From: UBA3537 sp045561735
GTDB taxonomy: Bacteria; Bacteroidota; Bacteroidia; Flavobacteriales; Flavobacteriaceae
Direction: 5' to 3'
NCBI GenBank assembly: GCA_045561735.1
Contig: JBJKXC010000029.1
Span: 1-24,670 of the forward strand
DNA length: 24,670 nt
The notes beneath the pieces are model-generated. The model was not told the origin of the DNA. It searched no databases and worked only from the letters and a program-made list of their open reading frames with translations. Positions 1 to 9,076 of this stretch are shown here, in pieces (the first letter of the stretch is position 1; the number at the start of each line of letters is the position of its first letter). A program made the translations under genes and the position numbers.

Positions 1-261
1 ACATTGATGGACGAAGGTTTGGAACTTGCTTTAGGATTTCATGCTGCTAATAATTTAGTCGCTTCGTTATTAATCACTGCCGATTGGACTGCTTTTCAAA
101 CCAATTCTATATTTAAAGATATCTCCGAGCCAACAATGGCTGGTTTTGAAATATTTGTTCCTGTTTTTATTGTTTACCCAATAGTTTTGTACGTATTTTC
201 AAATAAATACAATTGGTCTGATTGGAGAGAAAAATTATTTGGTGAGCTAATAAATGATTAA
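1..261 (+). CDS. CPBP family intramembrane metalloprotease, C-terminal fragment
   Basis: The open frame runs in from the left edge, so only the last 86 codons are present. The segment GFHAANNL carries the HxxxN motif that forms the final conserved motif of CPBP (Abi/Rce1-like) membrane proteases. A hydrophobic helix follows (roughly IFVPVFIVYPIVLYVF), then a short charged cytoplasmic tail. The EExxxR and FxxxH motifs expected upstream lie outside the window. The stop codon is 11 bases before the menE-like start, so the two genes are probably co-transcribed. Family members cleave or process membrane-embedded substrates, but the substrate cannot be inferred here. Confidence 0.8.
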   Translation, partial: TLMDEGLELALGFHAANNLVASLLITADWTAFQTNSIFKDISEPTMAGFEIFVPVFIVYPIVLYVFSNKYNWSDWREKLFGELIND

Positions 262-272
262 TTAGCGTTCAT

Positions 273-1343
273 TTGGAATACACGCCTAATCATAATAAAC
301 CACATACTTCCTTTGAGATGAATGGTCAACGCTATAATGCTAAATCCATAATATCCTTAGCATTAAATCAACTGGCCAATGGTTCACAAAATGAAATTCA
401 ACTTGGAAACTTCATTTTAGAATGGATAAACGATACTGATTTTATTGCCATAAAAACATCCGGAACTACATCAGATCCAAAAATAATTCGTCTTTCAAAA
501 ACTTCTTTTATAAATTCTGCGAAAGCAACAGCCGCTTATTTTGGATTAGTTGCAGGAGATTCAGCGCTTTGTTGTTTGCCGTTTTCTTTTATTGCTGGTA
601 AAATGATGTTTGTTCGCGCTTGGGTTTTGGGCTTAAAATTAGACGTTATTGAGCCTTCATCATATCCCTTGGAGCGATTGCCTGAAAAGTTTTATGATTT
701 TTCAGCCATGGTGCCCTTACAACTTCAAAATTCAATTTCAAAAATCAATCAAATTAAAACCCTTTTGGTGGGAGGTGCCAGTGTACCAGAGCCATTGGCT
801 TTAAAAATAAAGGGGCAGACCACAACTGTATTTGAAACCTTTGGCATGACCGAAACTGTGAGTCATATTGCGGCGAAGAACTTGTCGTTAGGGAAATCTT
901 TTTTCGAGGTATTGCCAGGTATCGAAGTCACACAAGACGAGCGAGACTGTCTTGTCGTTTCAGCTCCCCAACTAAGCAAAGAAACATTAACCACTAACGA
1001 TGTGGTTTCAATTGTTTCGTACACTGCTTTTAAATGGTTGGGTCGCTATGATAATGTCATCAATTCTGGCGGGGTAAAAATTCATCCAGAACAGCTTGAG
1101 AAACAACTTCAAAAACAACTTAAAGTTCGGTTTTTTATAGCCTCTTTAGCGGATAATAAGCTCGGTCAAAAGGTGGTATTGATTATTGAAGGAGAAGTAA
1201 AGGAATTAGAGCTTGATTGGCATCAAATAGATCCCATAAAACGCCCCAAAAACATTTATTTCGTTCCTGTTTTTTCAGAAACAAGCTCCGGCAAAATACA
1301 GCGTCAAAAAACTTTAGAGATGTTAAACCTGAATCAGCCCTAA
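273..1343 (+). CDS. menE: o-succinylbenzoate-CoA ligase-like AMP-binding enzyme (MenE)
   Basis: This is an adenylate-forming enzyme of the menaquinone pathway type, which activates o-succinylbenzoate with ATP and CoA. The A3 phosphate-binding loop TSGTTSDPK is at residues 62-70. FETFGMTET (A5) is at 187-195, GRYDNVINSGGVKI (A7/A8) at 258-271, and the C-terminal SSGKIQRQ with the adenylation lysine K341 at 338-345. At 356 residues it is shorter than proteobacterial MenE, which matches my recollection of the compact Bacteroidetes form. The start is uncertain. TTG at 273 keeps an N-terminal NKxHxxFxxNG stretch that I recall as conserved in relatives, whereas the first in-frame ATG (318) would remove it. 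The 3' end overlaps the convergent carboxylase gene by 21 bases. Assignment to menE rather than another acyl-CoA ligase rests on length and motif pattern. Confidence 0.8.
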   Translation: MEYTPNHNKPHTSFEMNGQRYNAKSIISLALNQLANGSQNEIQLGNFILEWINDTDFIAIKTSGTTSDPKIIRLSKTSFINSAKATAAYFGLVAGDSALCCLPFSFIAGKMMFVRAWVLGLKLDVIEPSSYPLERLPEKFYDFSAMVPLQLQNSISKINQIKTLLVGGASVPEPLALKIKGQTTTVFETFGMTETVSHIAAKNLSLGKSFFEVLPGIEVTQDERDCLVVSAPQLSKETLTTNDVVSIVSYTAFKWLGRYDNVINSGGVKIHPEQLEKQLQKQLKVRFFIASLADNKLGQKVVLIIEGEVKELELDWHQIDPIKRPKNIYFVPVFSETSSGKIQRQKTLEMLNLNQP

Positions 1344-2951
1344 ATTGAAATCCTTTTCAATTGGAGCATTATTGGCTGCTTCAATGCCCATAGAAATCCA
1401 ATTGCGTGTTTCCAAGGGATCAATTACTGCATCTGTCCAAAGTCGGGCGGCTGCATAGTATGGGGAGACCTGCGTATCGTATTTTTCCTTGATATTGGAA
1501 AGCAATTCAGCTTCTTGTTGTTCTGTGATTTTTTGCCCTTGTTTTTTAAGGGCCGCAGTTTCAATTTGTAATAATACTTTAGATGCACTGTTGCCACTCA
1601 TTACCGCAAGTTCTGCACTTGGCCATGCTACAATCAGTCTTGGATCATAAGCCTTACCGCACATGGCGTAATTTCCAGCTCCATAACTGTTTCCAATGAT
1701 TACAGTGAATTTAGGCACTACGGAGTTGCTAACGGCATTGACCATCTTAGCGCCATCTTTGATGATACCACTATGTTCACTTTTGCTGCCCACCATAAAT
1801 CCGGTTACGTCCTGTAAAAACACCAGTGGAATTTTTTTCTGATTGCAATTCGCTATAAAACGGGTTGCCTTATCAGCACTGTCGTTGTAGATGACCCCAC
1901 CAAATTGCATTTCACCACTTTTAGTTTTTACTAACTTACGTTGATTTGCAACAATACCAACGGCCCAACCATCAATGCGAGCATAAGCTGTAATGATTGT
2001 TTTACCATAGCCTGCTTTGTATTCTTCAAATTCAGACTTATCGACCAAGCGTTTGATAATTTCATAGGTATCGTATTGGTCCGCTCTAGAGTGGGGAAGA
2101 ATCCCAAATATAGCGTCTGGGCTTTCTTTTGGTTTAGCTGCCTTTTCCCGATTGAATCCTGCAGTTTGAGGCTCACCAATTTTAGCCATAATGGCTTTTA
2201 TTTTATCTAGAGCATCTTTATCATTTTTAGCTTTGTAATCTGTAACTCCACTAATTTCACAATGGGTGGTAGCACCTCCAAGGGTTTCGTTATCAATGTT
2301 TTCTCCTATTGCTGCCTTGACCAAATAACTGCCTGCAAGAAAAATACTAGCTGTTTTATCTACAATGATGGCCTCATCACTCATAATAGGTAAATAGGCT
2401 CCTCCAGCTACACAACTGCCCATTATTGCTGAAATTTGAGTAATCCCCATGCTACTCATTTGGGCATTGTTTCTGAATATCCGACCAAAATGCTCTTTAT
2501 CAGGAAATATTTCGTCTTGCATAGGTAAATATACGCCTGCAGAGTCAACTAAGTAAAGTATAGGAAGTTTATTCTCAATGGCAATTTCTTGGGCTCTCAA
2601 ATTCTTTTTAGCTGTAATTGGAAACCAGGCCCCTGCTTTTACAGTGGCATCATTGGCGACAACAACACATAGGCGTCCCGAAACCTGACCTATTTTAACA
2701 ATTACCCCTGCTGAGGGACAGCCACCGTGTTTATCGTACATTCCGTCACCAGCAAAAGCCCCTATCTCCAAAGCTTTAGACTTAGAATCTAAAAGGTAGT
2801 CAATACGTTCCCGTGCGGTCATTTTCCCCTTGGCATGCTGTTTTTTAATTTTTGCAGTGCCACCTCCAAGTTTCACTTTTACAAAGCGCTTACGCAAATC
2901 TATTAAAAGTAATTTGTTTTGGTCTTCGTTTTTATTGAAGTTTAGGTCCAT
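1323..2951 (-). CDS. Acyl-CoA carboxylase beta (carboxyltransferase) subunit
   Basis: This is the biotin-dependent carboxyltransferase subunit that moves CO2 from carboxybiotin to an acyl-CoA (propionyl-, methylcrotonyl- or similar). The N-terminal crotonase-like half contains GKMTARERIDYLLD, the oxyanion segment SCVAGGAYLPIMSDEA, and LVDSAGVYLPMQ. The C-terminal half contains GFMVGSKSEHSGIIKDGAKM and the glycine-rich NSYGAGNYAMCGKAYDPR. The 542-residue length is normal for the family. I chose the ATG at 2951 because MDLNFNKNED is the start I recall for relatives; the open frame extends 10 codons further without family similarity. No biotin carboxylase (alpha) subunit is nearby, so the acyl substrate is unresolved. 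A TACTTTTG box lies 18 bases upstream of the ATG. Confidence 0.92.
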   Translation of the reverse strand: MDLNFNKNEDQNKLLLIDLRKRFVKVKLGGGTAKIKKQHAKGKMTARERIDYLLDSKSKALEIGAFAGDGMYDKHGGCPSAGVIVKIGQVSGRLCVVVANDATVKAGAWFPITAKKNLRAQEIAIENKLPILYLVDSAGVYLPMQDEIFPDKEHFGRIFRNNAQMSSMGITQISAIMGSCVAGGAYLPIMSDEAIIVDKTASIFLAGSYLVKAAIGENIDNETLGGATTHCEISGVTDYKAKNDKDALDKIKAIMAKIGEPQTAGFNREKAAKPKESPDAIFGILPHSRADQYDTYEIIKRLVDKSEFEEYKAGYGKTIITAYARIDGWAVGIVANQRKLVKTKSGEMQFGGVIYNDSADKATRFIANCNQKKIPLVFLQDVTGFMVGSKSEHSGIIKDGAKMVNAVSNSVVPKFTVIIGNSYGAGNYAMCGKAYDPRLIVAWPSAELAVMSGNSASKVLLQIETAALKKQGQKITEQQEAELLSNIKEKYDTQVSPYYAAARLWTDAVIDPLETRNWISMGIEAANNAPIEKDFNLGLIQV

Positions 2952-2969
2952 ACAGAGTTGTCTTTGAAG

Positions 2970-2977
2970 CAAAAGTA
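2970..2977 (-). promoter_or_regulatory. Putative -7 box of the acyl-CoA carboxylase gene
   Basis: On the minus strand this reads TACTTTTG, a perfect match to the Bacteroidetes -7 consensus TAnnTTTG, with 18 bases between it and the chosen ATG. No TTG is seen at the matching -33 distance, so this is half of a promoter at best. Its position agrees with similar boxes upstream of the cysteine desulfurase and zap genes in this window. Confidence 0.4.
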
Positions 2978-3066
2978 ACAAATATCTTCAGTTCATTGAT
3001 TTTGTTTAACGAAGATTTACAATTCTCATTTTTAGCGCACATAAAGAAATAAGTTTCAATTAAGAA

Positions 3067-4182
3067 CTAATCCTCTAAGAGTGGTCTTTCAATTTCTTCT
3101 GAAGTAATGTTTATATTGGAGTTTCTAGATGAAATTTTGATAATATCCTTGTCTATTTTTTTGAATTCATTTGTACTTGTGTTGTAATGACCCACAGCAA
3201 CACCTAGACTATTGCCCAATTTGTCGTGATAGGTTTTATAGGCATTTAAATGGTTGGAGAGTTTACCAACATTTTTTAAAATATCATTGATTGAATCTTC
3301 AACTTTCAAATTATGTAATGCCTTAACCGTTATTTGCAGCATTGGAAATAGGCTCATAGGCGAAACAATCATAACTTTTTTAGTATAAGCATAAGACACC
3401 AAATCACGTTGATTGATTTTTAAAGTTCCAACTCTACTGTTTAATAAATCTTGATACAAACCATCTGCAGGAATGAACATATAAGCGTAGTCAGTTGTAT
3501 TTTCATTCGGTCTGATGTACTTGGCGGTTTCATCAATTCTTCCTTTGATATCCGATTTAAAGTTCTTTTCCAAAGCAGCCAATTCGTCTTTATTAGTACA
3601 CTCAATCATCTTGTTATAATTGTCAAGTGAGAATTTTGCGTCGATTGGAATGATATATTGCCCAACTCTAACTATGGCATCCACAGCCTCTTTATTTTGA
3701 AATGAATATTGGATTTGAAAAAGTTCAGGAGGTAAGACGTTGGCCAATAAATTTTCGAGTTGAATTTCCCCTAAAATACCTCTTTGTTTTTGATTACCTA
3801 AAATCTTCTCCAAGGTTTTCATTTGGTTGGCAAAACTCAAAACCTGTTCATTAGTACCTTTAATTTTTTCCAATTCAGAAGTGACATCTTTAATTACCTT
3901 GTTGGATTCCTTAAATTGCGCAGTGATGTTTGAAGTTGAAGTCTTGTGAAAATCATTAATTTGCTTGTTGATGTCTTTTAATTTAGATTCAATTTCTGTT
4001 CTACTTTCTTTAGAATTGGCATCAATTTCCTTTCGTATGTCTTGTATTTGAGTACTAAGGACATTAGAAAATTGAATCAAATCATTGTTAGACGTTGCAT
4101 TTGTGTGTTTTTTTGAAGTGTATAGAAAATAAAGAAGTCCCAATATCACAACACATAAAAAGGCAATTAGTATTTCTATCAT
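3067..4182 (-). CDS. rmuC: RmuC family DNA recombination protein
   Basis: The N-terminal membrane helix (residues 1-21) is followed by a long coiled coil rich in Lys/Glu/Asn (about 35-130), then the RmuC nuclease-like core. Core signatures are RGILGEIQLENLL (134-146), AVDAIV (166-171), PIDAKFSLDNY (179-189) and the YAYMFIPADGLYQDLL segment. E139, D168, D181 and K183 have the arrangement of a PD-(D/E)XK-type site. E. coli RmuC limits inversion at short inverted repeats, and the biochemical activity is still poorly defined. The 371-residue length is typical for the Bacteroidetes form. A TAATTTTG box at 4241-4248 (minus strand) could be its -7 element, about 58 bases before the start, but no -33 TTG accompanies it. 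Confidence 0.9.
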   Translation of the reverse strand: MIEILIAFLCVVILGLLYFLYTSKKHTNATSNNDLIQFSNVLSTQIQDIRKEIDANSKESRTEIESKLKDINKQINDFHKTSTSNITAQFKESNKVIKDVTSELEKIKGTNEQVLSFANQMKTLEKILGNQKQRGILGEIQLENLLANVLPPELFQIQYSFQNKEAVDAIVRVGQYIIPIDAKFSLDNYNKMIECTNKDELAALEKNFKSDIKGRIDETAKYIRPNENTTDYAYMFIPADGLYQDLLNSRVGTLKINQRDLVSYAYTKKVMIVSPMSLFPMLQITVKALHNLKVEDSINDILKNVGKLSNHLNAYKTYHDKLGNSLGVAVGHYNTSTNEFKKIDKDIIKISSRNSNINITSEEIERPLLED

Positions 4183-4337
4183 TTTATAATTTTATTGAGT
4201 AATATGTTGAGGGGTTAGCATCCTGATTTATCATTTCCTTCAAAATTAATAAAAAAGACTGATTTTATTTACTGTAAATTAATTTTATAAAACTTAATTT
4301 ATTCACGATATTTGAATTTCAATTTGATATTAAAAAA

Positions 4338-4514
4338 ATGAATAAAAATACCGTATTGGCTTGGGCTACTTATATTATGATTTTTGTAGGCATTGGTCTG
4401 ATCGCTCTTGGTGCCTTTCGTTATAAAGAAATTGCTGGCTGGGGCTTTGCAGCTGTTGGTATTGGCTTCTTTGCCATTGCTTGGGTTTTTAATGCTTTAA
4501 AAGGTCGGGTTTAA
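4338..4514 (+). CDS. Small two-helix membrane protein (CAL67264-like)
   Basis: This 58-codon gene begins MNKNTVLAWATYIMIFVG and ends FNALKGRV. It has two hydrophobic helices (about residues 7-24 and 31-51) joined by a short charged turn, RYKEIAG. The sequence resembles the flavobacterial CAL67264 family membrane protein as I remember it. Its stop codon overlaps the ettA start in the arrangement TAATG, so the two genes share one base and are probably translationally coupled. The function is unknown. Coupling to ettA suggests co-expression with a translation factor, but that is inference only. Confidence 0.82.
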   Translation: MNKNTVLAWATYIMIFVGIGLIALGAFRYKEIAGWGFAAVGIGFFAIAWVFNALKGRV

Positions 4515-6205
4515 TGAGTGACGATAAAAAAATTATTTTTTCTATGACTGGGGTTACTAAAACCTTTCAAAGCGCTAATACCCCGGTTCTTAAAAACATT
4601 TATCTCAGTTTCTTTTATGGTGCTAAAATTGGCATTTTAGGACTCAATGGCTCTGGTAAATCCACCTTACTTAAAATCATAGCAGGGGTTGATAAAAATT
4701 ACCAAGGTGATGTGGTTTTTTCACAAGACTACTCTGTTGGTTTTTTAGAACAAGAACCTGAACTAGATGCTGATAAAACAGTTATAGATGTTGTTAAAGA
4801 GGGTGTAGGTGAAACAGTTGCCATCTTGGATGAATACAATAAAATTAACGATATGTTTGGTTTGGAGGAAGTTTATTCGGATGCAGATCGCATGGAAAAA
4901 CTCATGAACCGTCAATCGGAATTACAAGATCAAATAGATGCTTCCAATGCTTGGGAATTAGATACCAAATTAGAAATCGCAATGGATGCTTTGCGTACCC
5001 CTGATAGTGATAAAAAAATTGGAGTACTTTCTGGAGGTGAACGCCGAAGAGTTGCCTTGTGCCGTTTGTTATTACAAGAGCCAGACGTTTTGCTTTTGGA
5101 CGAGCCTACCAACCATCTTGACGCTGAGTCTGTGCATTGGCTGGAACAACATTTGGCTCAATACAAAGGAACTGTAATTGCGGTGACTCACGACCGCTAT
5201 TTCTTAGACAACGTGGCGGGCTGGATTTTAGAACTCGATAGAGGTGAAGGTATTCCTTGGAAAGGAAATTATTCTTCTTGGTTAGATCAAAAATCCAAGC
5301 GATTAGCACAAGAGAGTAAAACAGCCTCTAAACGTCAAAAAACCTTGGAACGGGAATTAGATTGGGTCCGCCAGGGGGCGAAAGGCCGTCAGACCAAACA
5401 AAAAGCCCGTCTTAAAAATTACGATAAATTACTAAATCAGGATCAGAAGCAATTGGATGAAAAGCTTGAAATTTACATTCCCAATGGCCCACGCTTGGGC
5501 ACCAATGTGATTGAATCCAATGGAGTTAGCAAGGCCTATGGCGAAAAGTTACTATATGATAATTTAAATTTTAAACTCCCCCAAGCCGGTATTGTGGGCG
5601 TCATTGGACCTAATGGTGCTGGTAAAACGACAATTTTTAGGATGATTCAAGGTGAGGAAACGGCTGATAAAGGCACATTCAGTGTCGGTGAAACTGCAAA
5701 AATTGCTTATGTTGATCAAAGCCACTCAAATATTGATATAGAAAAAACCATTTGGCAGAATTTTAGTGACGAACAGGATTTGATCATGATGGGAGGTCGT
5801 CAGGTAAATTCTCGTGCCTACCTAAGTCGCTTTAACTTCTCTGGCAGTGAGCAAAATAAAAAAGTAAAACTATTATCTGGAGGAGAGCGCAACCGCTTGC
5901 ATTTGGCGATGACCTTAAAAGAAGAAGGCAACGTTTTACTATTAGATGAGCCAACCAATGACTTAGATGTCAATACGTTAAGAGCTTTGGAAGAAGGCCT
6001 TGATAATTTCGCGGGCTGTGCTGTCGTCATCAGCCACGACCGTTGGTTTTTAGATCGAATTTGTACCCATATTTTAGCGTTTGAGGGCAACTCTGAAGTC
6101 TATTTTTTTGAAGGCAGCTTTAGTGAATATGAAGTTAATAAACGCAATAGACTTGGAGGTGACTTGATTCCAAAGCGAATTAAATACAAGAAGTTGATTC
6201 GCTAA
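4514..6205 (+). CDS. ettA: Energy-dependent translational throttle protein EttA (ABC-F)
   Basis: This is an ABC-F protein with two nucleotide-binding domains and no membrane segment. NBD1 has Walker A GLNGSGKST (43-51), signature LSGGE (172-176) and Walker B LLLDEP (193-198). NBD2 has GPNGAGKTT (365-373), LSGGE (454-458) and LLLDEP (475-480). The two catalytic glutamates, E197 and E479, are present. The inter-domain linker (about 240-325) is basic and contains KGRQTKQKARL, as in EttA, which binds the ribosomal E site and gates the first elongation step according to the ADP/ATP ratio. The 563-residue length fits EttA. It is the second gene of a coupled pair and ends 5 bases from the convergent DUF6048-like gene. 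Confidence 0.95.
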   Translation: MSDDKKIIFSMTGVTKTFQSANTPVLKNIYLSFFYGAKIGILGLNGSGKSTLLKIIAGVDKNYQGDVVFSQDYSVGFLEQEPELDADKTVIDVVKEGVGETVAILDEYNKINDMFGLEEVYSDADRMEKLMNRQSELQDQIDASNAWELDTKLEIAMDALRTPDSDKKIGVLSGGERRRVALCRLLLQEPDVLLLDEPTNHLDAESVHWLEQHLAQYKGTVIAVTHDRYFLDNVAGWILELDRGEGIPWKGNYSSWLDQKSKRLAQESKTASKRQKTLERELDWVRQGAKGRQTKQKARLKNYDKLLNQDQKQLDEKLEIYIPNGPRLGTNVIESNGVSKAYGEKLLYDNLNFKLPQAGIVGVIGPNGAGKTTIFRMIQGEETADKGTFSVGETAKIAYVDQSHSNIDIEKTIWQNFSDEQDLIMMGGRQVNSRAYLSRFNFSGSEQNKKVKLLSGGERNRLHLAMTLKEEGNVLLLDEPTNDLDVNTLRALEEGLDNFAGCAVVISHDRWFLDRICTHILAFEGNSEVYFFEGSFSEYEVNKRNRLGGDLIPKRIKYKKLIR

Positions 6206-6210
6206 AACAC

Positions 6211-6972
6211 TTAATTATCTGTGGATTGCTCTTGATCCACATTTTTCTTTTTCTTTGGACCTTTTTTGTAGATTGGTAAAAGGTAGGAAAGGGTGTAACT
6301 AAAACCTGTTCCAATTTTTGTACTGTCGTAAGTGCGTCCAAACCCTGGGATATAAATGTTCTCAAAGTTATTTATTTTGGTATCAGCAATGCGCACTTTG
6401 AGTTGAACATTCAGCCCTAAGAAAAAATTGTTAAAAAGTTCGGTTTTGACACCAAATAGCAACTCAACCCAAGCGGCGGTCAGTCCAGAAAATTCAATCC
6501 TTTCATCATTTGAAACTTCACCCCAAGTTTGATTGTTTGCATCGTAAATTGTATAACGTTCTCGAGTTTGGCTAAAACTTCCAATTCCAGCACGTAAGCC
6601 ACTAAAAATCATATTTTCCATTCCTAGCCAGTTACGGTATAGATTAAAGTCAATACCCGCTTTAAAATAGCTCCCTTTTGCATTAGAATCTAAAAAATAA
6701 GTATCTGTAGCTTTGTCCTCAAAACCTAATTCACCAGCCACATAAAGGCGTTTAGTAAGGCGATAATCCGCATTAATTTCAAAACCCGAATAGTCTGGAT
6801 CGAAAGCAGTGCGTCCCAACCTACTTAAATCTATTCCAAAGCGCAGCCCGTACTTTTCTTTAAAAGCGGTACTGTCTTGAGGGAGTTCATTTTCATTGTC
6901 TTGCGCAAACAGAGGCCCTGAAATTAAAAGAATTAATAGAAGTCTAATGTAGTATCTCGACATGTGTTTCAT
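6211..6972 (-). CDS. Outer-membrane beta-barrel-like protein, DUF6048-like
   Basis: An N-terminal signal peptide (YYIRLLLILLISGPLFAQ) is followed by a region with alternating short amphipathic strands and aromatic residues. Examples are YGLRFGIDLSRLG, LYVAGELGFED and FFLGLNVQLKVRIAD. The protein ends in a basic tail, KKGPKKKKN. This looks like a small outer-membrane barrel. Position downstream of rlmD and a DUF6452-like lipoprotein fits the conserved flavobacterial order I recall for DUF6048. Four in-frame ATGs (6990, 6978, 6972, 6963) precede the signal peptide. I chose 6972, which leaves a short basic leader. All of them overlap the end of the upstream gene (stop at 6944), so translation is likely coupled. 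Function unknown. Confidence 0.72.
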   Translation of the reverse strand: MKHMSRYYIRLLLILLISGPLFAQDNENELPQDSTAFKEKYGLRFGIDLSRLGRTAFDPDYSGFEINADYRLTKRLYVAGELGFEDKATDTYFLDSNAKGSYFKAGIDFNLYRNWLGMENMIFSGLRAGIGSFSQTRERYTIYDANNQTWGEVSNDERIEFSGLTAAWVELLFGVKTELFNNFFLGLNVQLKVRIADTKINNFENIYIPGFGRTYDSTKIGTGFSYTLSYLLPIYKKGPKKKKNVDQEQSTDN

Positions 6973-7447
6973 TTTCATTAGCGACTTCATTTATTGCAAC
7001 AGAAGACACAATCATCCATAAATCCAGATCCGATTGTATTTCAAAGCTTTGAATTGTAAATACATTTTTATAGCCACAGGCTTTTGAAACATATACAGAT
7101 TCTGAGGTGTATGTAATTGTAATGGTGTCCGGATTTCCTTGTACAACACCATCAATAACACTGTAATTCTGATACAGTTTAAATTGGGTTTGATTCTGAC
7201 TCACATCCAATGGTAATGCGATTTTGTTTCTTGAACTAACAACTTCACCGTCAACTACAACTTCATTACCTTCTGCATCCACCCCAATCGCGAACAAACC
7301 TGGGACGGTCTTGGTATCGCTGAGATTTTCTATGTTAAAAAACTCTATAACCAAGGGTGAAGTTGTTTGCGTACTATCACTGCAAATATCATCAGGCTCA
7401 CAAGCTGGTAAAAATAAAATCAATCCTAAAAATAAAATACGTTTCAT
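6944..7447 (-). CDS. Putative lipoprotein, DUF6452-like
   Basis: This 167-residue protein starts MKRILFLGLILFLPACEPDD, a lipoprotein signal peptide with the acylated cysteine at C16. Three further cysteines or cysteine-containing segments (DDICSD, SKACGYKN) could form disulfides. The remainder is predicted beta-rich from its alternating pattern, with no known catalytic motif. I chose the ATG at 7447 rather than an upstream in-frame start because it gives a clean lipoprotein signal. It begins 7 bases after rlmD ends and overlaps the next gene. The DUF6452 assignment rests on size, lipobox and gene order. Function unknown. Confidence 0.75.
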   Translation of the reverse strand: MKRILFLGLILFLPACEPDDICSDSTQTTSPLVIEFFNIENLSDTKTVPGLFAIGVDAEGNEVVVDGEVVSSRNKIALPLDVSQNQTQFKLYQNYSVIDGVVQGNPDTITITYTSESVYVSKACGYKNVFTIQSFEIQSDLDLWMIVSSVAINEVANENETHVEILH

Positions 7448-7454
7448 AAAAGAT

Positions 7455-8876
7455 TTAAATTCTTTTTTCCAAAAGTACAACATTTTCTACATGATATGTT
7501 TGGGGAAACATGTCCACTGCTTGTGTTCTGGCAACTTTATAAGTTGCATCCATAAGTGCAAGGTCCCTTGCTTGGGTAGCGCTGTTGCAACTTACATATA
7601 CTATTTTAGAAGGCTGAATTTTCAGAATTTGTTGAACAACCTCTTTGTGCATTCCATCTCTTGGTGGGTCTGTTATAACAACATCCGGCTGGCCGTGGGT
7701 TTCAATAAACGCATCGTTAAAAATTCGCTTCATATCACCCACAAAAAAATCAACGTTTTGAATTTTATTATGTAGGGCGTTGTCTTTGGCTGCTTTTATA
7801 GCATCGGGAACGGCCTCTATTCCGATAACTTTCCTTGCTTTTTTGGCTACAAACTGTGCAATTGTCCCCGTGCCCGTATACAAGTCATAAACAATTTCAT
7901 TTCCAGTGAGCTCTGCAAAATCTCTTGTAATTTTATACAAGTTATAAGCTTGTTCAGAGTTTGTTTGATAAAAGGACTTGGCATTTATTTTAAAATGTAA
8001 ACCCTCCATTGATTCAACAATATAATCTCGACCGTGGTAACAAATAACCTTTTGATCGTAAATGGTGTCATTTCGTTTGGGGTTAACCACATAAAGTAAG
8101 GCGGTTATTTCAGGATGCGAAGTCTTGAGGAAATCAAGAACTGTTTCGATTTGTTTTTGTGTGGCCGTGTAGAATTGTACAAGTACCATGATTTCTCCAA
8201 TACTGCTTGTTCGAATCATGAGTGTACGGAGTACACCAGACTGGTTTCGAGGGTCAAAAAACGGGATATCATTGGAAGTAGCGAACAATTTAAGGCCATT
8301 TCTAATGCTATTTGAGGGGTCGACTTGAAGCCAACATTTATTAATGTCTAAGATTTTATCCCACATACCAGGAATGTGAAACCCTAAGGCGTTTCTGTTA
8401 TGAATAGGCTGGTCGGAATTAATTTCGTCTTGCGAAAGCCAACGGGAATTGCTAAAAGAAAACTCCATTTTATTTCTGTAAAAAAATGGATTATTTGAGC
8501 CAAGTATAGTTGTTACTTCTGGTAATTCTACTTTTCCAATTCGTTGCAAATTATTGGTAACTTCTTTTTGTTTAAAAAACAGTTGTTTGGCATATTTCAT
8601 ATACTGCCATTTACAACCCCCACAGCTGCCAAAATGTTCGCAAGAAGGGGCGGTTCTATCTTCTGAAAATTTGTGAAATTTGGTTGTTTTTGCTTCGTAA
8701 TATCCTTTTCGTTTTTTAAAGGTTTGAACATCTACCACATCCCCAGGTATTGCATCTGAAAGAAAGACAATTTTTCCATCCGGGGCTTTGGCAACACTTT
8801 TGCCTTTAGCACCGGCATCAAAAACCTCGAGACCTTGGAATTGTTTTTTTCTATTTTTTTTATTTTTTCTGGGCAT
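7455..8876 (-). CDS. rlmD: 23S rRNA (uracil-1939-C5)-methyltransferase RlmD
   Basis: This is an SAM-dependent RNA m5U methyltransferase of the TrmA/RlmD family. A basic N-terminus and TRAM-like domain (about 15-68) come first. Fe-S cluster ligands C79, C85 and C88 follow (CEHFGSCGGC), with the fourth ligand C181 in NKCWLQ. The SAM-binding loop DLYTGTGTIAQF is at 331-342 and the TDPPRDG motif at 402-408. The catalytic cysteine is C430 in VYVSCNSAT and the general base is E464 in HVENV. All key residues are intact and the 473-residue length is normal. The assignment to U1939 rather than another m5U site is by family resemblance and the presence of the Fe-S cluster. It heads the operon with the two envelope proteins downstream. 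Confidence 0.92.
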   Translation of the reverse strand: MPRKNKKNRKKQFQGLEVFDAGAKGKSVAKAPDGKIVFLSDAIPGDVVDVQTFKKRKGYYEAKTTKFHKFSEDRTAPSCEHFGSCGGCKWQYMKYAKQLFFKQKEVTNNLQRIGKVELPEVTTILGSNNPFFYRNKMEFSFSNSRWLSQDEINSDQPIHNRNALGFHIPGMWDKILDINKCWLQVDPSNSIRNGLKLFATSNDIPFFDPRNQSGVLRTLMIRTSSIGEIMVLVQFYTATQKQIETVLDFLKTSHPEITALLYVVNPKRNDTIYDQKVICYHGRDYIVESMEGLHFKINAKSFYQTNSEQAYNLYKITRDFAELTGNEIVYDLYTGTGTIAQFVAKKARKVIGIEAVPDAIKAAKDNALHNKIQNVDFFVGDMKRIFNDAFIETHGQPDVVITDPPRDGMHKEVVQQILKIQPSKIVYVSCNSATQARDLALMDATYKVARTQAVDMFPQTYHVENVVLLEKRI

Positions 8877-9076
8877 GCGGTAAAAATAATCAAAGAAATT
8901 AATTTAAGCTCTTGGAATTGTATGAAAAAAAATCGTTATGATAATTTAATCTTGGATTTAAACACTGTTTTATTTCAATAACAAAAAAAATCTTATTAAT
9001 TTGCAAGACTTAGGATAATTTCTCTCCGTTAAAGAAGGAATGTTGTTTTCCAAATCTTAAAAGAAATATTTTTAAA

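Noticed and set aside
7224..7775. A 183-codon plus-strand open frame antisense to the lipoprotein and rlmD genes.
   Set aside because: It runs opposite two well-supported genes, crosses their junction and shows no domain or plausible composition.
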